A program made the translations under genes and the position numbers. The notes under the pieces are model-generated. The model was not told the origin of the DNA. It worked only from the letters and a program-made list of their open reading frames with translations, and ran no database searches. From the NCBI RefSeq assembly GCF_000144605.1, contig NC_014375.1:3354501-3418500 (forward strand): a stretch of DNA of 64,000 bases, read 5' to 3'. Source of the DNA: Brevundimonas subvibrioides ATCC 15264 (GTDB lineage Bacteria; Pseudomonadota; Alphaproteobacteria; Caulobacterales; Caulobacteraceae). Positions 35,923-45,374 of the stretch are shown one piece after another (the first letter of the stretch is position 1; the number at the start of each line of letters is the position of its first letter).

Positions 35923-36828
35923 TCAGAGTCGCCGCATCATGAGGCTGCAATACCCCGACAGCGGCGTATCCCGCGTCACGAGCTCGAGGACGCCCCCTTC
36001 GGAGTTGTGGATTTCGAACTGCTCGAACGGCAGAAGGGCGGTCACATCGCGGTAGTCGAGGCCGCGTCGCTCCAGATGTGGAATGTGCAGCTCCAGATGG
36101 ATGTGGGTGGCCAGATCGAACAGCCACGGGAAACGGGTCAGCAGATCGTATTCGAATCCCTCGATATCCATCTTCATGAAGTCGCCGTAGCGCCAGGCGA
36201 GCGACCGCACGTCGATCACCCGCATCTGCTCGACGAAATCGACCAGCATGCCGGTGCTGCTGCCCTCGGCCCCGTCGTGATCGGTCATCGTCCCGACGGC
36301 CGCGCCGATGTTGACCACGTTGGAAATGCCATTCAGCAGAAACAGGAGCGCGGACACCTCGACGTTGATCACCGAAGGCTCGAACGAATAGACGAACCCG
36401 CCGTCGCCCACGACCCGGGCGTAGTAGGCGGCCCAGACGCCGTGGTGCCCGCCAAAGTCGTAGACGACCCTCGCCTCATCGAGCAGGCCGATGCTGCGTT
36501 CGATCGTGAAGTCGAAATTCTCCGGCGGGGCAGAGCCGTACCATTCGACGCCCTGTTCGTTGATGATCGGCACCGAGAACGCGATGTCGCCGAATGTCAG
36601 GTGGCGAAGCCAGGGCTCCGCCAGCAACTGTTCCGCCAGCTTGGGGCTGATGCGTGTCAGGCGCGCCCGCATCGATGCGGCCAGCAGTTCGAGACGTTCC
36701 TTGTCCGGGGCCGCCTTGAGGGTCGCAAGCGTCGGGACGGTCGCGCGCGTTTCCGCGTCCGCGACACCATACTGACGATGCAGCGACGCCAGTGTGTGGA
36801 CGTACTGCCTGTATGCCTTGAGATTCAT
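35923..36828 (-). CDS. FkbM-family methyltransferase
   Basis: 301 residues. The SAM fold has VVYDFGGHHGVWAAYYARVV and VYSFEPSVINVEVSALLFLLNG, followed by the FkbM-typical KMDIEGFEYDLLTRFP and HLELHIPHLERRGLDYRDV. FkbM enzymes O-methylate hydroxyls in sugars and other small molecules. It starts at ATG 36828 and is divergent from a second FkbM gene across about 365 bases. Confidence 0.82.
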   Translation of the reverse strand: MNLKAYRQYVHTLASLHRQYGVADAETRATVPTLATLKAAPDKERLELLAASMRARLTRISPKLAEQLLAEPWLRHLTFGDIAFSVPIINEQGVEWYGSAPPENFDFTIERSIGLLDEARVVYDFGGHHGVWAAYYARVVGDGGFVYSFEPSVINVEVSALLFLLNGISNVVNIGAAVGTMTDHDGAEGSSTGMLVDFVEQMRVIDVRSLAWRYGDFMKMDIEGFEYDLLTRFPWLFDLATHIHLELHIPHLERRGLDYRDVTALLPFEQFEIHNSEGGVLELVTRDTPLSGYCSLMMRRL

Positions 36829-37193
36829 TCCTGCCTGCCCCCTCGCCGCCTCCGTCCGGAGTCGGCATGTCGAGCCTTGGACCTATCCCAACCCAAGAGT
36901 GTCCGAAAGCCCGATTTTGCAGCCCGCCGATCCCGATCCATGCCCTGGGCGCCACGACGCTCCTCTGTTCTCCGGCCGGGCGGGCCATCGGCGAAAACCG
37001 TCCTTGACGAGGCGGGCAAGGTCTGTACGACGCCCTTTGCAGGCGAAGGCCGTGGTGGGGGGACTTCCGTGACTCCGAGGACGAGCATGAGACGCGGTTA
37101 CCTGCGCACCGGCCATGCGGGCGCGTCGCTGTGAGACAGCAGACGGTCGAGCAGGAGCCACTGGTCACGCCCGGCGGTGGCTATCTGCCGGCC
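36829..37193. other. Divergent region between two FkbM-type genes
   Basis: About 365 bases (302 if the plus-strand gene starts at GTG 37131). TTGACG at 37004-37009 on the plus strand resembles a -35 element, but I see no good -10 at the right distance. No terminator, repeat or convincing small gene is visible. It should hold promoters for both flanking genes. Confidence 0.4.
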
Positions 37194-38075
37194 ATGGTGA
37201 CCTATGCGCAGAATTTCGAGGACGTCATGCTGCGTCGCGCCCTCCAGGATATCGGGACGGGGTTCTACATCGACATCGGGGCCTGCGACCCGGTGGAGCT
37301 GTCGGTGACCAACGCCTTCTACAAAATGGGCTGGCGCGGCATCAACATCGAGCCGAACCCGGAATTCGCCGAGCGCCTCCTCGAGGCACGACCGCGCGAC
37401 ATCACCCTCGCCTGCGCCGTCAGCGACACGGACGCCAGCGCCGTCTTCCACGTGGTCGAGGGCACCGGCCTGTCCCGGCTCGCGGACCATGAGCCGGAGG
37501 TGGTGGCCCTCAACCCCGCGCCCCGACACGACATCACCGTCGAGACGCGGCGACTGGACTCCGTCTGGAAGGAACATGTGGGCGATGCCTGCGTCGATTT
37601 CCTGAAAATCGACGCCGAGGGTGCCGAGCACGCGATCGTCGCCAGCACCGATTTCAGAATATACCGTCCACGGATCATCGTCCTGGAGGCGACGGAAGCC
37701 TTCAGCCAGCGCGCCGCCTGGGCCACGATGGAGCCACTGATCCTCGGGGCAGACTACCTGTTTGCCTATTTCGACGGGCTGAACCGCTACTATGTCCGCA
37801 GCGAGGATGCCGACCGGCTGGCGGCGTTCGCCCTTCCGCCTTGCCTGTTCGACAATTTCACGCCTTGCGCCGTCGTCGATCTGCAAGGGCGGATCGACGA
37901 GCTGACAGGCGCGTTCCACCACCAGAACGATCTGATCACGCTTCAGCGCAATCAGATGGACCTTATCCGGAACGAGGCCCTCGGCATCGCACAGACAGCT
38001 TTCGACCGTCTCGCGGAAAGCCTCGACGCCCTGGGTCCGCGTCCAGACGGGGCGACGACGGAGCCTCAACCGTGA
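37194..38075 (+). CDS. FkbM-family methyltransferase
   Basis: 293 residues from ATG 37194; GTG 37131 would add 21. The opening TYAQNFEDVMLRRAL, then GFYIDIGACDPVELSVTNAFY, INIEPNPEFAERL and DFLKIDAEGAEHAIV, is the classic FkbM pattern of polysaccharide loci. A C-terminal helical tail (about 240-293) follows. I prefer ATG 37194 because the conserved sequence begins there; neither start has a strong ribosome-binding site. The stop overlaps the GTG start of the tandem glycosyltransferase gene (GTGA), so the pair is co-translated. Confidence 0.85.
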   Translation: MVTYAQNFEDVMLRRALQDIGTGFYIDIGACDPVELSVTNAFYKMGWRGINIEPNPEFAERLLEARPRDITLACAVSDTDASAVFHVVEGTGLSRLADHEPEVVALNPAPRHDITVETRRLDSVWKEHVGDACVDFLKIDAEGAEHAIVASTDFRIYRPRIIVLEATEAFSQRAAWATMEPLILGADYLFAYFDGLNRYYVRSEDADRLAAFALPPCLFDNFTPCAVVDLQGRIDELTGAFHHQNDLITLQRNQMDLIRNEALGIAQTAFDRLAESLDALGPRPDGATTEPQP

Positions 38076-40588
38076 AGGTGCTCGTCGACGGCCGCGTCTA
38101 TTCCTCCGGCGCCTACGACCGCGGCATGGGCCGCTATGTCGATCACGTCATCGATCTGCTGCAGAGCAAGGGCCACGAGGTCTGCGTGCTTCTGTTCCAG
38201 GACTGCCATCTGGAACGGTCGTCGCCCCTGCTGCAGACCTGCGGGATCCGGTACGCGAACTACAATGTGGAGACCCTGGCTCCGACGACGGAGCTGCGCT
38301 ACCGCGACGCCCACAACTTCACGACCTTCCTCTCGAAACTGGTCGCCCTGGACGGCTTCGACCTCTACGTCGACGCCACGCCCTTCCTGTCGCCGATGCG
38401 GTTCGACCTGCTGGCCTGCCCGGTCGTCACGATCTGCTACGACTTCATCCCGCTGAAGCTGCTGCACGACTACATCACCAACGAGGTGGTCGTCGAAATC
38501 TACTACAACGGCCTGTCGCGGGTTCTGAAGGCGGATCACGTGATCTCGATCTCGGAAACGGTCGCCCTCGAGGCGGCGCAGTTCCTGGGTCTGGCCCCGG
38601 AAGCCATCAGCGTCATCGCCCCGCGGCTCGATCCGATCTACGAGACGTGGGCGGGCGCGGCCCGGGAGGACGGGGATGCGCCCTACCTCTTCGGCATGGT
38701 GGGCGGGCACCGGTCCAAGAACCCGGATGTCGCCATCCGCATGTATCGCGACATCGTGGATGCCGGTGTCGCCGAGGTGCGGGTGAACGCGCCGACGAAG
38801 GACCAGTTCGAACACCTGAAGAATGCCGGGCTGCTGAAGGGCATCGAGGCGACCTATTCGGTCACCGAGGTGGAGAAGCTGGAGCTCCAGTCCCGCGCCC
38901 ATGTCGTGTCGCATCTGTCGCTCGAGGAAGGCTTCGGCATTCCCCTGCTTGAGGCGATCTTCCTGCGCCGCAAGGTCGTCGTGCTCGACATTGCGATGAA
39001 CCGGGAGATCCTCGGCAAGAGCGACCGGAGTGACGCCGGTGCGGTGTTCTGGCTCGACCCCGACAACCAGGTTCTGCCGATGGAGGCGTTCGCGACGTTC
39101 CTGGCGACCGACCCGGACCCCGCCTATTTCGACGACGTCCGGTCCTACTACCTGCGTCACTGGCGGGACTCGGCGATCGTGGCGGATCGCGCCCTGCAGT
39201 CGGCGGTCGAGGCCAGCGCCCGCTGGTTCTCGGACGTCCAGTTCAAGATCTTCTCCTCGATCCCGGGCAGCTTCTGCGGCGTGGCCGACTACTCCCTCTG
39301 CTACGTCCGAAGCACCCCCTCGAATGTCGTCCTGTTCTTCTCGGAGGGCGACCAGAAGACCGTCTCTCACACGCCGAATGTGAGACTGGCGGCCCACGGC
39401 GAATACGAGAACTTCCAGAAGCGGCACCCGGGAGTGCCGGGCCTGTTCAATCTCGCGTTTTCCCAGGCCCTCTATCCGGGCATCGAGCTTCTGCAGGCCC
39501 ACGCCCAGGCGAGCGACGTCCTGCTTATCCACGAGCGGGCCTATGTGCCCGGGCTCTGGCACTTCAAGGCGCAGAAGGGGCAGCTCGACGATCTGGCGCT
39601 CAGCCTGCCGCGCTCCTCGGAGCGCGCCGCCACGGCCGCGGCGACCGACCTGGCCCTGTCTCACCTGGTGAACAAGCGGGACACGGCGGAGAAGAGCCGA
39701 CCCGCCCTCTCGGCGGACTGGCTGGTGGAAAAGCCCATCACCCTGGTCTCGCATCTGCCCAAGCCGGTTCTGGCCAAGATGCGCGAGGCCCGGCAGGCCG
39801 ACAGCGAACTGCAGAACGACCTCGATGAACTCGAGGGCTCATTCGCCTTCGTGCCGCTGGGGATCGACCCGCGCGGCGGGCCGGCGGTCGCCCGGGCCGC
39901 TCAGGCCGCCCGGCGCCGGCACGGCGTCCAGGCGGACGACATCGTGCTGGGACATTTCGGTCTGATCCTGAACGACATCAAGCGCCTGGCCGAGATCATC
40001 GACGTCACCGCGCGGTTCATCGCCGAGAAGAAGGCGGAGGGTGAAGCCCGCCGGCTGTTCTTCGTCCTGTCGGGCAAGATCATCGATCAGCAATTGTTCG
40101 ACGACACCCGGGCGCAGTTCGCACGACTGGGGATCGGATCCCGCCTGATCTATTCCAACCCGGTTCTCGAGGACGATTTCGACGCCGAGATCGCCATGTG
40201 CGATGCCGTCTTCTGCTTCCGGAAGCAGATCAGGGGCCAGCTCTCGCACATTTTCGTCCGTGCACTGTCGATGGGGCGGCCCGTGATCGTGAACGAGGAC
40301 AGCGGCTATGCCTACGACCCGCGCCTGGTGGTGCAGGACAAGGCGCTGGAGCCGGGCCTGCGCGCCGTGCTGCAGACCATCTGCAACCGTGACACCGCTG
40401 CCGAACTGCGGCGGATTTCATACGCTCAGTACCAGAAACACCATAGAGGCGATCGCAGCCTGAACCGCATACTGAAGAAGAAGAGGCCATGGACACGCTT
40501 CCCCGCAGCAAGATTATCGGTATCGAGGATTTTGCGAACGCTGAGCTCAGCCCTTACCTCGAAGCCGCTGCCTTCGAAGACACTCTAG
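38072..40588 (+). CDS. Tandem-domain glycosyltransferase (GT4-GT4)
   Basis: 838 residues. The first unit (1-390) has VLVDGRVYSSGAYDRGMGRYV, CYDFIPLKLLHDYI, FGMVGGHRSKNPDVAI and HLSLEEGFGIPLLEAIFL (EX7E). The second (about 400-800) begins FSSIPGSFCGVADYS and has LGHFGLILNDIKRL and FRKQIRGQLSHIFVRALSMGRPVI. It resembles the 794-residue enzyme at 31-33.4 kb in layout and in the GVADY segment. The start is GTG 38072, coupled to the FkbM gene. The last 34 codons overlap the next gene in another frame, so the basic C-terminal tail may be an extension caused by loss of an earlier stop. Confidence 0.83.
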   Translation: MKVLVDGRVYSSGAYDRGMGRYVDHVIDLLQSKGHEVCVLLFQDCHLERSSPLLQTCGIRYANYNVETLAPTTELRYRDAHNFTTFLSKLVALDGFDLYVDATPFLSPMRFDLLACPVVTICYDFIPLKLLHDYITNEVVVEIYYNGLSRVLKADHVISISETVALEAAQFLGLAPEAISVIAPRLDPIYETWAGAAREDGDAPYLFGMVGGHRSKNPDVAIRMYRDIVDAGVAEVRVNAPTKDQFEHLKNAGLLKGIEATYSVTEVEKLELQSRAHVVSHLSLEEGFGIPLLEAIFLRRKVVVLDIAMNREILGKSDRSDAGAVFWLDPDNQVLPMEAFATFLATDPDPAYFDDVRSYYLRHWRDSAIVADRALQSAVEASARWFSDVQFKIFSSIPGSFCGVADYSLCYVRSTPSNVVLFFSEGDQKTVSHTPNVRLAAHGEYENFQKRHPGVPGLFNLAFSQALYPGIELLQAHAQASDVLLIHERAYVPGLWHFKAQKGQLDDLALSLPRSSERAATAAATDLALSHLVNKRDTAEKSRPALSADWLVEKPITLVSHLPKPVLAKMREARQADSELQNDLDELEGSFAFVPLGIDPRGGPAVARAAQAARRRHGVQADDIVLGHFGLILNDIKRLAEIIDVTARFIAEKKAEGEARRLFFVLSGKIIDQQLFDDTRAQFARLGIGSRLIYSNPVLEDDFDAEIAMCDAVFCFRKQIRGQLSHIFVRALSMGRPVIVNEDSGYAYDPRLVVQDKALEPGLRAVLQTICNRDTAAELRRISYAQYQKHHRGDRSLNRILKKKRPWTRFPAARLSVSRILRTLSSALTSKPLPSKTL

Positions 40589-42129
40589 AGTTCGGCTTCG
40601 ACGCCGCATCCGTCACCCCGGACTGCAAGCTGTGGGAAACCGCCATGGCGCTGCGGACCCTGGACGGTGCGGGCCTTCTGAAGGCCGGCAGCGTGATCTG
40701 CGGCGTGGGCGCGGGTGCCGGCCCGACCACCTTCGCCGTCGCCGAGCGGGGATGCATGGTCTTCGCCGCCGACCGCTATCTGGAGGTCACGCCGCGCTCC
40801 GACGTGACGCCGGCCTCCATGATGGTTCGGCCGCAACAGTACACGCGTCGCCCCCTCGCGCGCGGCAGCGTCATCCCGGTGCATTCCGATCCCCGCGCCC
40901 TCGGCCTGCCCTCCGGTCATTTCGACGGGGTCTTCGCCAGTGGCGAGATCGGCCGCCTCGGCTCCGCCGGCAGCCTGGCCGCCGCGATGGAAGAAATCGG
41001 GCGCGTGCTGAAGCCGGGCGGAGTCGCCTCCGTCGTCGCCGAGTTCCTGCTGGAAGGGCCGAACGGCGCGACCGGTTTCGACGAGGACTTCCTGCTGCTG
41101 ACGCCCGATCTCATCCAGCGATACATCGTGGAACCGTCCGGCCTGGAACTGCTGGATGCGCCCACCTTCGAGCTGTCGCGCCAGACCTACGATGCCCGGG
41201 CGGTGCTGAAGGATTTCGGATCCAGCGTGAGGTCGCCCCGGACCGTCGACCAGAAGAAGAACGTGTTTCCCAACCTCGTCATCTTCCACGAGGGTTTCCT
41301 GTTCTGTCCGATCCATCTGGCCCTGCGCAAACCGCTGGAACCGGCGGCACGTGAGACGCCCGCCGCGCCGATCAGCGCACGCTTTGCCCGTGCCGTGGAG
41401 CAGCAGGCGATCGCCGCATCCGGCGCCCTGGCGCGCCAGATCCATGTGTGGAACGACGCCTTCGGTCGTGACGACGACGAGATCGGTCGCAAGAACGCGG
41501 AGATCGTCCAGCTGTCCGCCGCCAATGCCACGATGAGCAGCTATGACCAGAGGCGGGTGGCCTTGCAGGCGGTTCTCGACGGTGCCCTGCACGGACCGGC
41601 CAGCGGGGACCTGGCCGAACGACTTCGCGAGGCGGGCTACAAGGGCTTTTCCTGGGTCGAGGCCGGCCAATGGGCGGGCCATACCATCAGCACCATGATC
41701 GGACAGGACGCCGATCCGGTCATGATGTCGGGCGGGCTCAAGGGCGTGCTCTGCTACGGCCCCTATGTGAGCCTGCCGCGGGGTCGCTACCGCGTCGAGA
41801 TCGACGCCTTCGTGCTGGACCGGCCCAGGGGCACGCTCGAGTGCGCGGTCATCGAAAACTTCGGCGCGAAGACGGTCGTCGAAGAGATGGTGGCCGTGAC
41901 GACCCTGCCGAAGCGTTCGGCCGAGCCCCGCCCCGTCATCCTTCAGTTCGACCTCGACGAACCCATCACCAACGCCGAGTTCCGCGTGATCAGCGATTCC
42001 GCCAGCAATGTCGCGATCCGCAGCATCGCCCTGATGGAGCGTTGGCTGGAACCGGCGGAGCCCGTCGAGGCTCCGGCCGGATCTCAGGGTCGCCGACGCG
42101 CGGCGAACCGGGCCGTCAAAGCGCCGTGA
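40489..42129 (+). CDS. SAM methyltransferase with coiled coil and C-terminal GPY-type beta-rich domain
   Basis: 546 residues. The N-terminal 270 form a methyltransferase type 11-like fold (GSVICGVGAGAGPTTFAVAE, HFDGVFASGEIGRLG, IGRVLKPGGVASVVAEF). A helical stretch (about 300-370) follows, then the beta-rich C-terminal domain (about 415-525) with GPYVSLPRGRYRVEID and ILQFDLDEPITNAEFRVISDS. Start ATG 40489 overlaps the upstream gene by 100 bases; the family-like sequence begins well within the overlap-free part, so a later start is possible. The 3' end overlaps a convergent gene by 14 bases. Confidence 0.75.
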   Translation: MDTLPRSKIIGIEDFANAELSPYLEAAAFEDTLEFGFDAASVTPDCKLWETAMALRTLDGAGLLKAGSVICGVGAGAGPTTFAVAERGCMVFAADRYLEVTPRSDVTPASMMVRPQQYTRRPLARGSVIPVHSDPRALGLPSGHFDGVFASGEIGRLGSAGSLAAAMEEIGRVLKPGGVASVVAEFLLEGPNGATGFDEDFLLLTPDLIQRYIVEPSGLELLDAPTFELSRQTYDARAVLKDFGSSVRSPRTVDQKKNVFPNLVIFHEGFLFCPIHLALRKPLEPAARETPAAPISARFARAVEQQAIAASGALARQIHVWNDAFGRDDDEIGRKNAEIVQLSAANATMSSYDQRRVALQAVLDGALHGPASGDLAERLREAGYKGFSWVEAGQWAGHTISTMIGQDADPVMMSGGLKGVLCYGPYVSLPRGRYRVEIDAFVLDRPRGTLECAVIENFGAKTVVEEMVAVTTLPKRSAEPRPVILQFDLDEPITNAEFRVISDSASNVAIRSIALMERWLEPAEPVEAPAGSQGRRRAANRAVKAP

Positions 42130-43225
42130 ACTTCAGCCGGCGCTCCACCCGGAGCCCGGCAACGCCGTAGCTGAACAGCCGGTTCTGAAAACCGAACCGC
42201 ATGTCGGCGAGTTCGAAATCGAGGGTGATCGGCTTCCATTCACCTTTCGGCAGCGTCTTGCCCGTCAGTTCCGTACGCCCCTCGACGACGGAACCGTCGC
42301 CGACGATCACGTCGACGTGGCCCAGGATCTGGCTGGGCTTGATGTCGGTGGTCCGCATCACGTTCAGGGTGGTCCGATAGCGGCCCGCCTTGATCGGCGC
42401 GTAGGGCCCGAAGGAGAGCGGGCCGGAGTCGCCGATGTCGGACTGCCACGCCAGGCGTCCGTCGGCGAGGGTCTCGGGCTTGCCGATGGTGGTCACCAGT
42501 CGGTCCATCCGCTCCGGCCAACCGATCGCCCAGTACCGGTCGATGATGTCCAGGACCTTGGCCGTGTCGGGCTCGCGGTCGGCCCGGACCGCCTCGATCC
42601 ACCAGAGATAGGAGTTCTCGGCATCGTCGATGGCCGCGACGGACCGGAACACCAGCGCGGGCGGCGAGATCTCCGCCAGGCCGTCGATCGGGAGGACCTC
42701 GCCCGTGGCCGCGTCGCGACACAGCAGGATGCCGGCCACGCGCTGCACGTCGAAGCCGGCGGCCGTCACCAGCTCCACGGCCTCTTCGACCGTCAGTTCA
42801 ACCATGTGCTCGGGATGGGCACCGCCGTAGATCTGCGTGATCGTCCGGTTGGGGCTGTCGATAATCATGCGACCGCCGGGGCGGAGCACCCGGTGCGCCT
42901 CGGCCAGGAATCCGGCGACCTCCTCCTGCCAGAGGTGCTCGATATTCTGGCCTGACACGAGCAGATCCGCGACGCCGGTCTCGACGTCGGGCATGGAGCC
43001 CGCTGTATTGGCCACCCATTCCACATTGGCCGGCAGAACCGCCGGCGGTGCCGAGTAGTATTCGACGCCGATATGGCGTGCGGGCGCGCCGCAGGTGGCG
43101 TCGATCCAGTCGAAATACCATTGGCCGGCAGCGCCTATACTGACCAGGACCTGGCCTTCTGCGCGCGTACGGGCCAGGTTGGCCGTCCTGCCGGCATGCA
43201 GAACGGGGCTCAGATCAAAAGACAA
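42116..43225 (-). CDS. SAM methyltransferase with C-terminal GPY-type beta-rich domain
   Basis: 369 residues from TTG 43225, preceded by AGGGTGG; the frame is open to ATG 43348, which would add 41 low-complexity residues. The SAM-fold part has QVLVSIGAAGQWYFDWIDA, HIGVEYYS, VADLLVSGQNIEHLWQEEV and AHRVLRPGGRMIIDSPNRTIT. The last 105 residues (LSFGPYAPIKAGRYRTTLNV through GLRVERRLKF) are the shared beta-rich domain. It resembles the 35.9-kb protein in overall plan but keeps a far better SAM-binding site. Confidence 0.78.
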   Translation of the reverse strand: MSFDLSPVLHAGRTANLARTRAEGQVLVSIGAAGQWYFDWIDATCGAPARHIGVEYYSAPPAVLPANVEWVANTAGSMPDVETGVADLLVSGQNIEHLWQEEVAGFLAEAHRVLRPGGRMIIDSPNRTITQIYGGAHPEHMVELTVEEAVELVTAAGFDVQRVAGILLCRDAATGEVLPIDGLAEISPPALVFRSVAAIDDAENSYLWWIEAVRADREPDTAKVLDIIDRYWAIGWPERMDRLVTTIGKPETLADGRLAWQSDIGDSGPLSFGPYAPIKAGRYRTTLNVMRTTDIKPSQILGHVDVIVGDGSVVEGRTELTGKTLPKGEWKPITLDFELADMRFGFQNRLFSYGVAGLRVERRLKFTAL

Positions 43226-43380
43226 GGTCCACCCTACGTTCAGCCGAGATGGGGCCTCACTACACCAAAAAGAGAGGATGTCACGTGCCGTCCGCCCGCG
43301 ACGGCGGGTTGCGTCCTCCCGCGCGCCGATTAGAACAGAACCGTACATTTCCCGATCCTTGCCACGCTGGAGACCCTGCC

Positions 43381-44028
43381 ATGTCCGCTGAAGGGGATAT
43401 CGACCGGATCGTTCAGGAAGCTCATTTCCCGGATGGATCAGCGCCCGGTGTCATGGTCGAAATCGGGGCCGCGCACCCGGACGACCTGTCGATCAGCCGT
43501 CGCTTCCGTGACCGGGGCTGGCGGATCCTGGCGGTGGAGCCCAATCCGGCCTTCTGCGAGGAACATCGCAAGCGGGGCTACGCGGTGCTGCAGTTCGCCT
43601 GCAGCGACCATGACGAGGACGAGGCGAGCTTCACCGTCGTCGAGAGCCGGGACTCGATCTATCACGGGGTCAACGTGACGTTTGAATCGTTCTCGTCCCT
43701 GGGTCTGCGGGACAAGTTCGCCGAACTGCATGGCACCGTCGAAACCAGGACCTTCCAGATTCCGGTCGTGGTCCGACGTCTGGATCGCCTCATGGCGGAG
43801 TTCGCGCCGGAAGTGACGGGCATCGACCTGCTGGCGATCGACGTGGAGGGCTGGGAGCTGGACGTCATGCGCGGCTTCGATCTGGAGCGGTTCGCCCCGC
43901 GCGTCGTCATTCTCGAGAACCTGTTCGATGACCCCGGCTACCGGGACTATATGACGGAGCGCGGCTACAGGCTCTGGGATACCGTCGTCCCGAACGAGGT
44001 CTATGTCCGGGCGCGCCCCCAGGCCTGA
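43381..44028 (+). CDS. FkbM-family methyltransferase, short form
   Basis: 215 residues with GVMVEIGAAHPDDLSISRRF, WRILAVEPNPAFCEEHRKRGY, DLLAIDVEGWELDVMRGFDLE and PRVVILENLFDDPGY. It is a compact FkbM enzyme without accessory domains. Start ATG 43381 leaves about 155 bases to the divergent methyltransferase gene, room for two promoters. Confidence 0.85.
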   Translation: MSAEGDIDRIVQEAHFPDGSAPGVMVEIGAAHPDDLSISRRFRDRGWRILAVEPNPAFCEEHRKRGYAVLQFACSDHDEDEASFTVVESRDSIYHGVNVTFESFSSLGLRDKFAELHGTVETRTFQIPVVVRRLDRLMAEFAPEVTGIDLLAIDVEGWELDVMRGFDLERFAPRVVILENLFDDPGYRDYMTERGYRLWDTVVPNEVYVRARPQA

Positions 44029-44204
44029 CAGGCCTGCTGCGACACCCGCGTTCTGACGGGCCGACAACCGGGGATCAGCCGGACGCAAGCTGAACGTGCA
44101 ACCGAACGCCGACGCGCGCGCTTGACCTGAGGCGGGTGAACAATCCGCCCATGGTGTCGGCCCTGGCTTTCGCGTCGCGAGCCTCCTGCACCCGTCAGGC
44201 CGAC

Positions 44205-45374
44205 ATGCCGTATCCGCCCCAAGCAACGCCCGGCACCGAGATCCCGACCACTCCAGACGGGCCTCTCGACGTCGGCGAGCACGGTGAGGCCCGCCCCTTC
44301 ACCGGTCTGTCCGAGGAGGAGGTCAGCTGGGCCTATCGCGTCCTGCTGTCGCGCGAGCCGGAATCGAAGGCGACCATCGACCTTCAGAGGACCAATCCGG
44401 ACATGGGCGCCCTGCGCCGATCCCTGACCAACACGGGGGAGTTCACCACCCTCCACGCCCAGTCCTACGCCATTCCGATCTTTCTCGTGCCGGACGCCAT
44501 CGACGGGCGGATAGAGATCTTCGAGCCGACGCTCGAGACGCCGACGTCCCAGATGTGCACCGCCAGCCAGGCCGACGAGGGTCACTACAGGCGCTTTTGC
44601 GAAACGGCGGGATATCCGCCCGACGAACTGCACCGCAAATACTGGGAGTGGAGCTTTATCTATCGCGTCATCGAGGACGCGGGACTGTTCGGTACGGGGG
44701 CGCGCGGCCTCGTCTTCGCCGTCGGCACCGAGCCCCTGCCCGCCATGTTCGTGGCCCAGGGCTGCGATATCCTGGCTTCGGACGGACCGCAGGACGCCAA
44801 GGACATGTGGGCGTCCGCGGGCGAACATTCCGACACCGTCGAGGCGCTGTTCAAGCCCGGCATCTGTTCGCTCGAGGACATGAGGCTCCACGTCGAGACG
44901 CGCACCATCGACATGCTGGACCTGCCCGATGACACGGGAGTCTTCGACTTCCTGTGGTCGTCCTGCTCGATCGAGCATCTGGGCGGCATCCAGGCGGCCG
45001 GGGATTTCGTCAAGAACGCCATGCGGATGCTCAAACCGGGCGGCCTTGCGGTGCACACGACCGAGTTCAACCTGTCCTCGAACACGGACACCATCGACGG
45101 CTGGCCGACCTGCATCTTTCGCAAGACCGATCTGGAGGCCCTGACCCGGGAGCTCGTCGACATGGGTCATACGGTCCGGGACTGGAATTTCTGGCCCGGC
45201 GCCAATGGAGAGCGGGACGCCCACATCGACTTTCCGCCACATGCGCCGCCACACCTGAAGATCGGACTCTATCAGTTCACGGCGACCAGCATCGGGATCA
45301 TCATCCAGAACGCCGGGGACCGACTCGCGCCGGCTACAGCGCGGCCAGACGGGCCTGCCGCTCCACAGCCGTGA
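44205..45374 (+). CDS. DUF4214-methyltransferase fusion
   Basis: 389 residues from ATG 44205; GTG 44136 and ATG 44151 are in-frame alternatives. An N-terminal helical part (about 30-85, [21 protein letters not shown]...TNTGEF) matches the DUF4214 pattern. The rest is a SAM-like fold: [42 protein letters not shown] and [18 protein letters not shown]. It overlaps the convergent sulfotransferase-like gene by 41 bases. The methyl acceptor is unknown; the polysaccharide locus suggests a sugar. Confidence 0.75.
   Translation: MPYPPQATPGTEIPTTPDGPLDVGEHGEARPFTGLSEEEVSWAYRVLLSREPESKATIDLQRTNPDMGALRRSLTNTGEFTTLHAQSYAIPIFLVPDAIDGRIEIFEPTLETPTSQMCTASQADEGHYRRFCETAGYPPDELHRKYWEWSFIYRVIEDAGLFGTGARGLVFAVGTEPLPAMFVAQGCDILASDGPQDAKDMWASAGEHSDTVEALFKPGICSLEDMRLHVETRTIDMLDLPDDTGVFDFLWSSCSIEHLGGIQAAGDFVKNAMRMLKPGGLAVHTTEFNLSSNTDTIDGWPTCIFRKTDLEALTRELVDMGHTVRDWNFWPGANGERDAHIDFPPHAPPHLKIGLYQFTATSIGIIIQNAGDRLAPATARPDGPAAPQP

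Noticed and set aside
36469..37168. Minus-strand frame of about 230 codons overlapping the first FkbM gene and its upstream region
   Set aside because: It runs in another frame over the FkbM coding sequence and its product has no recognisable features.
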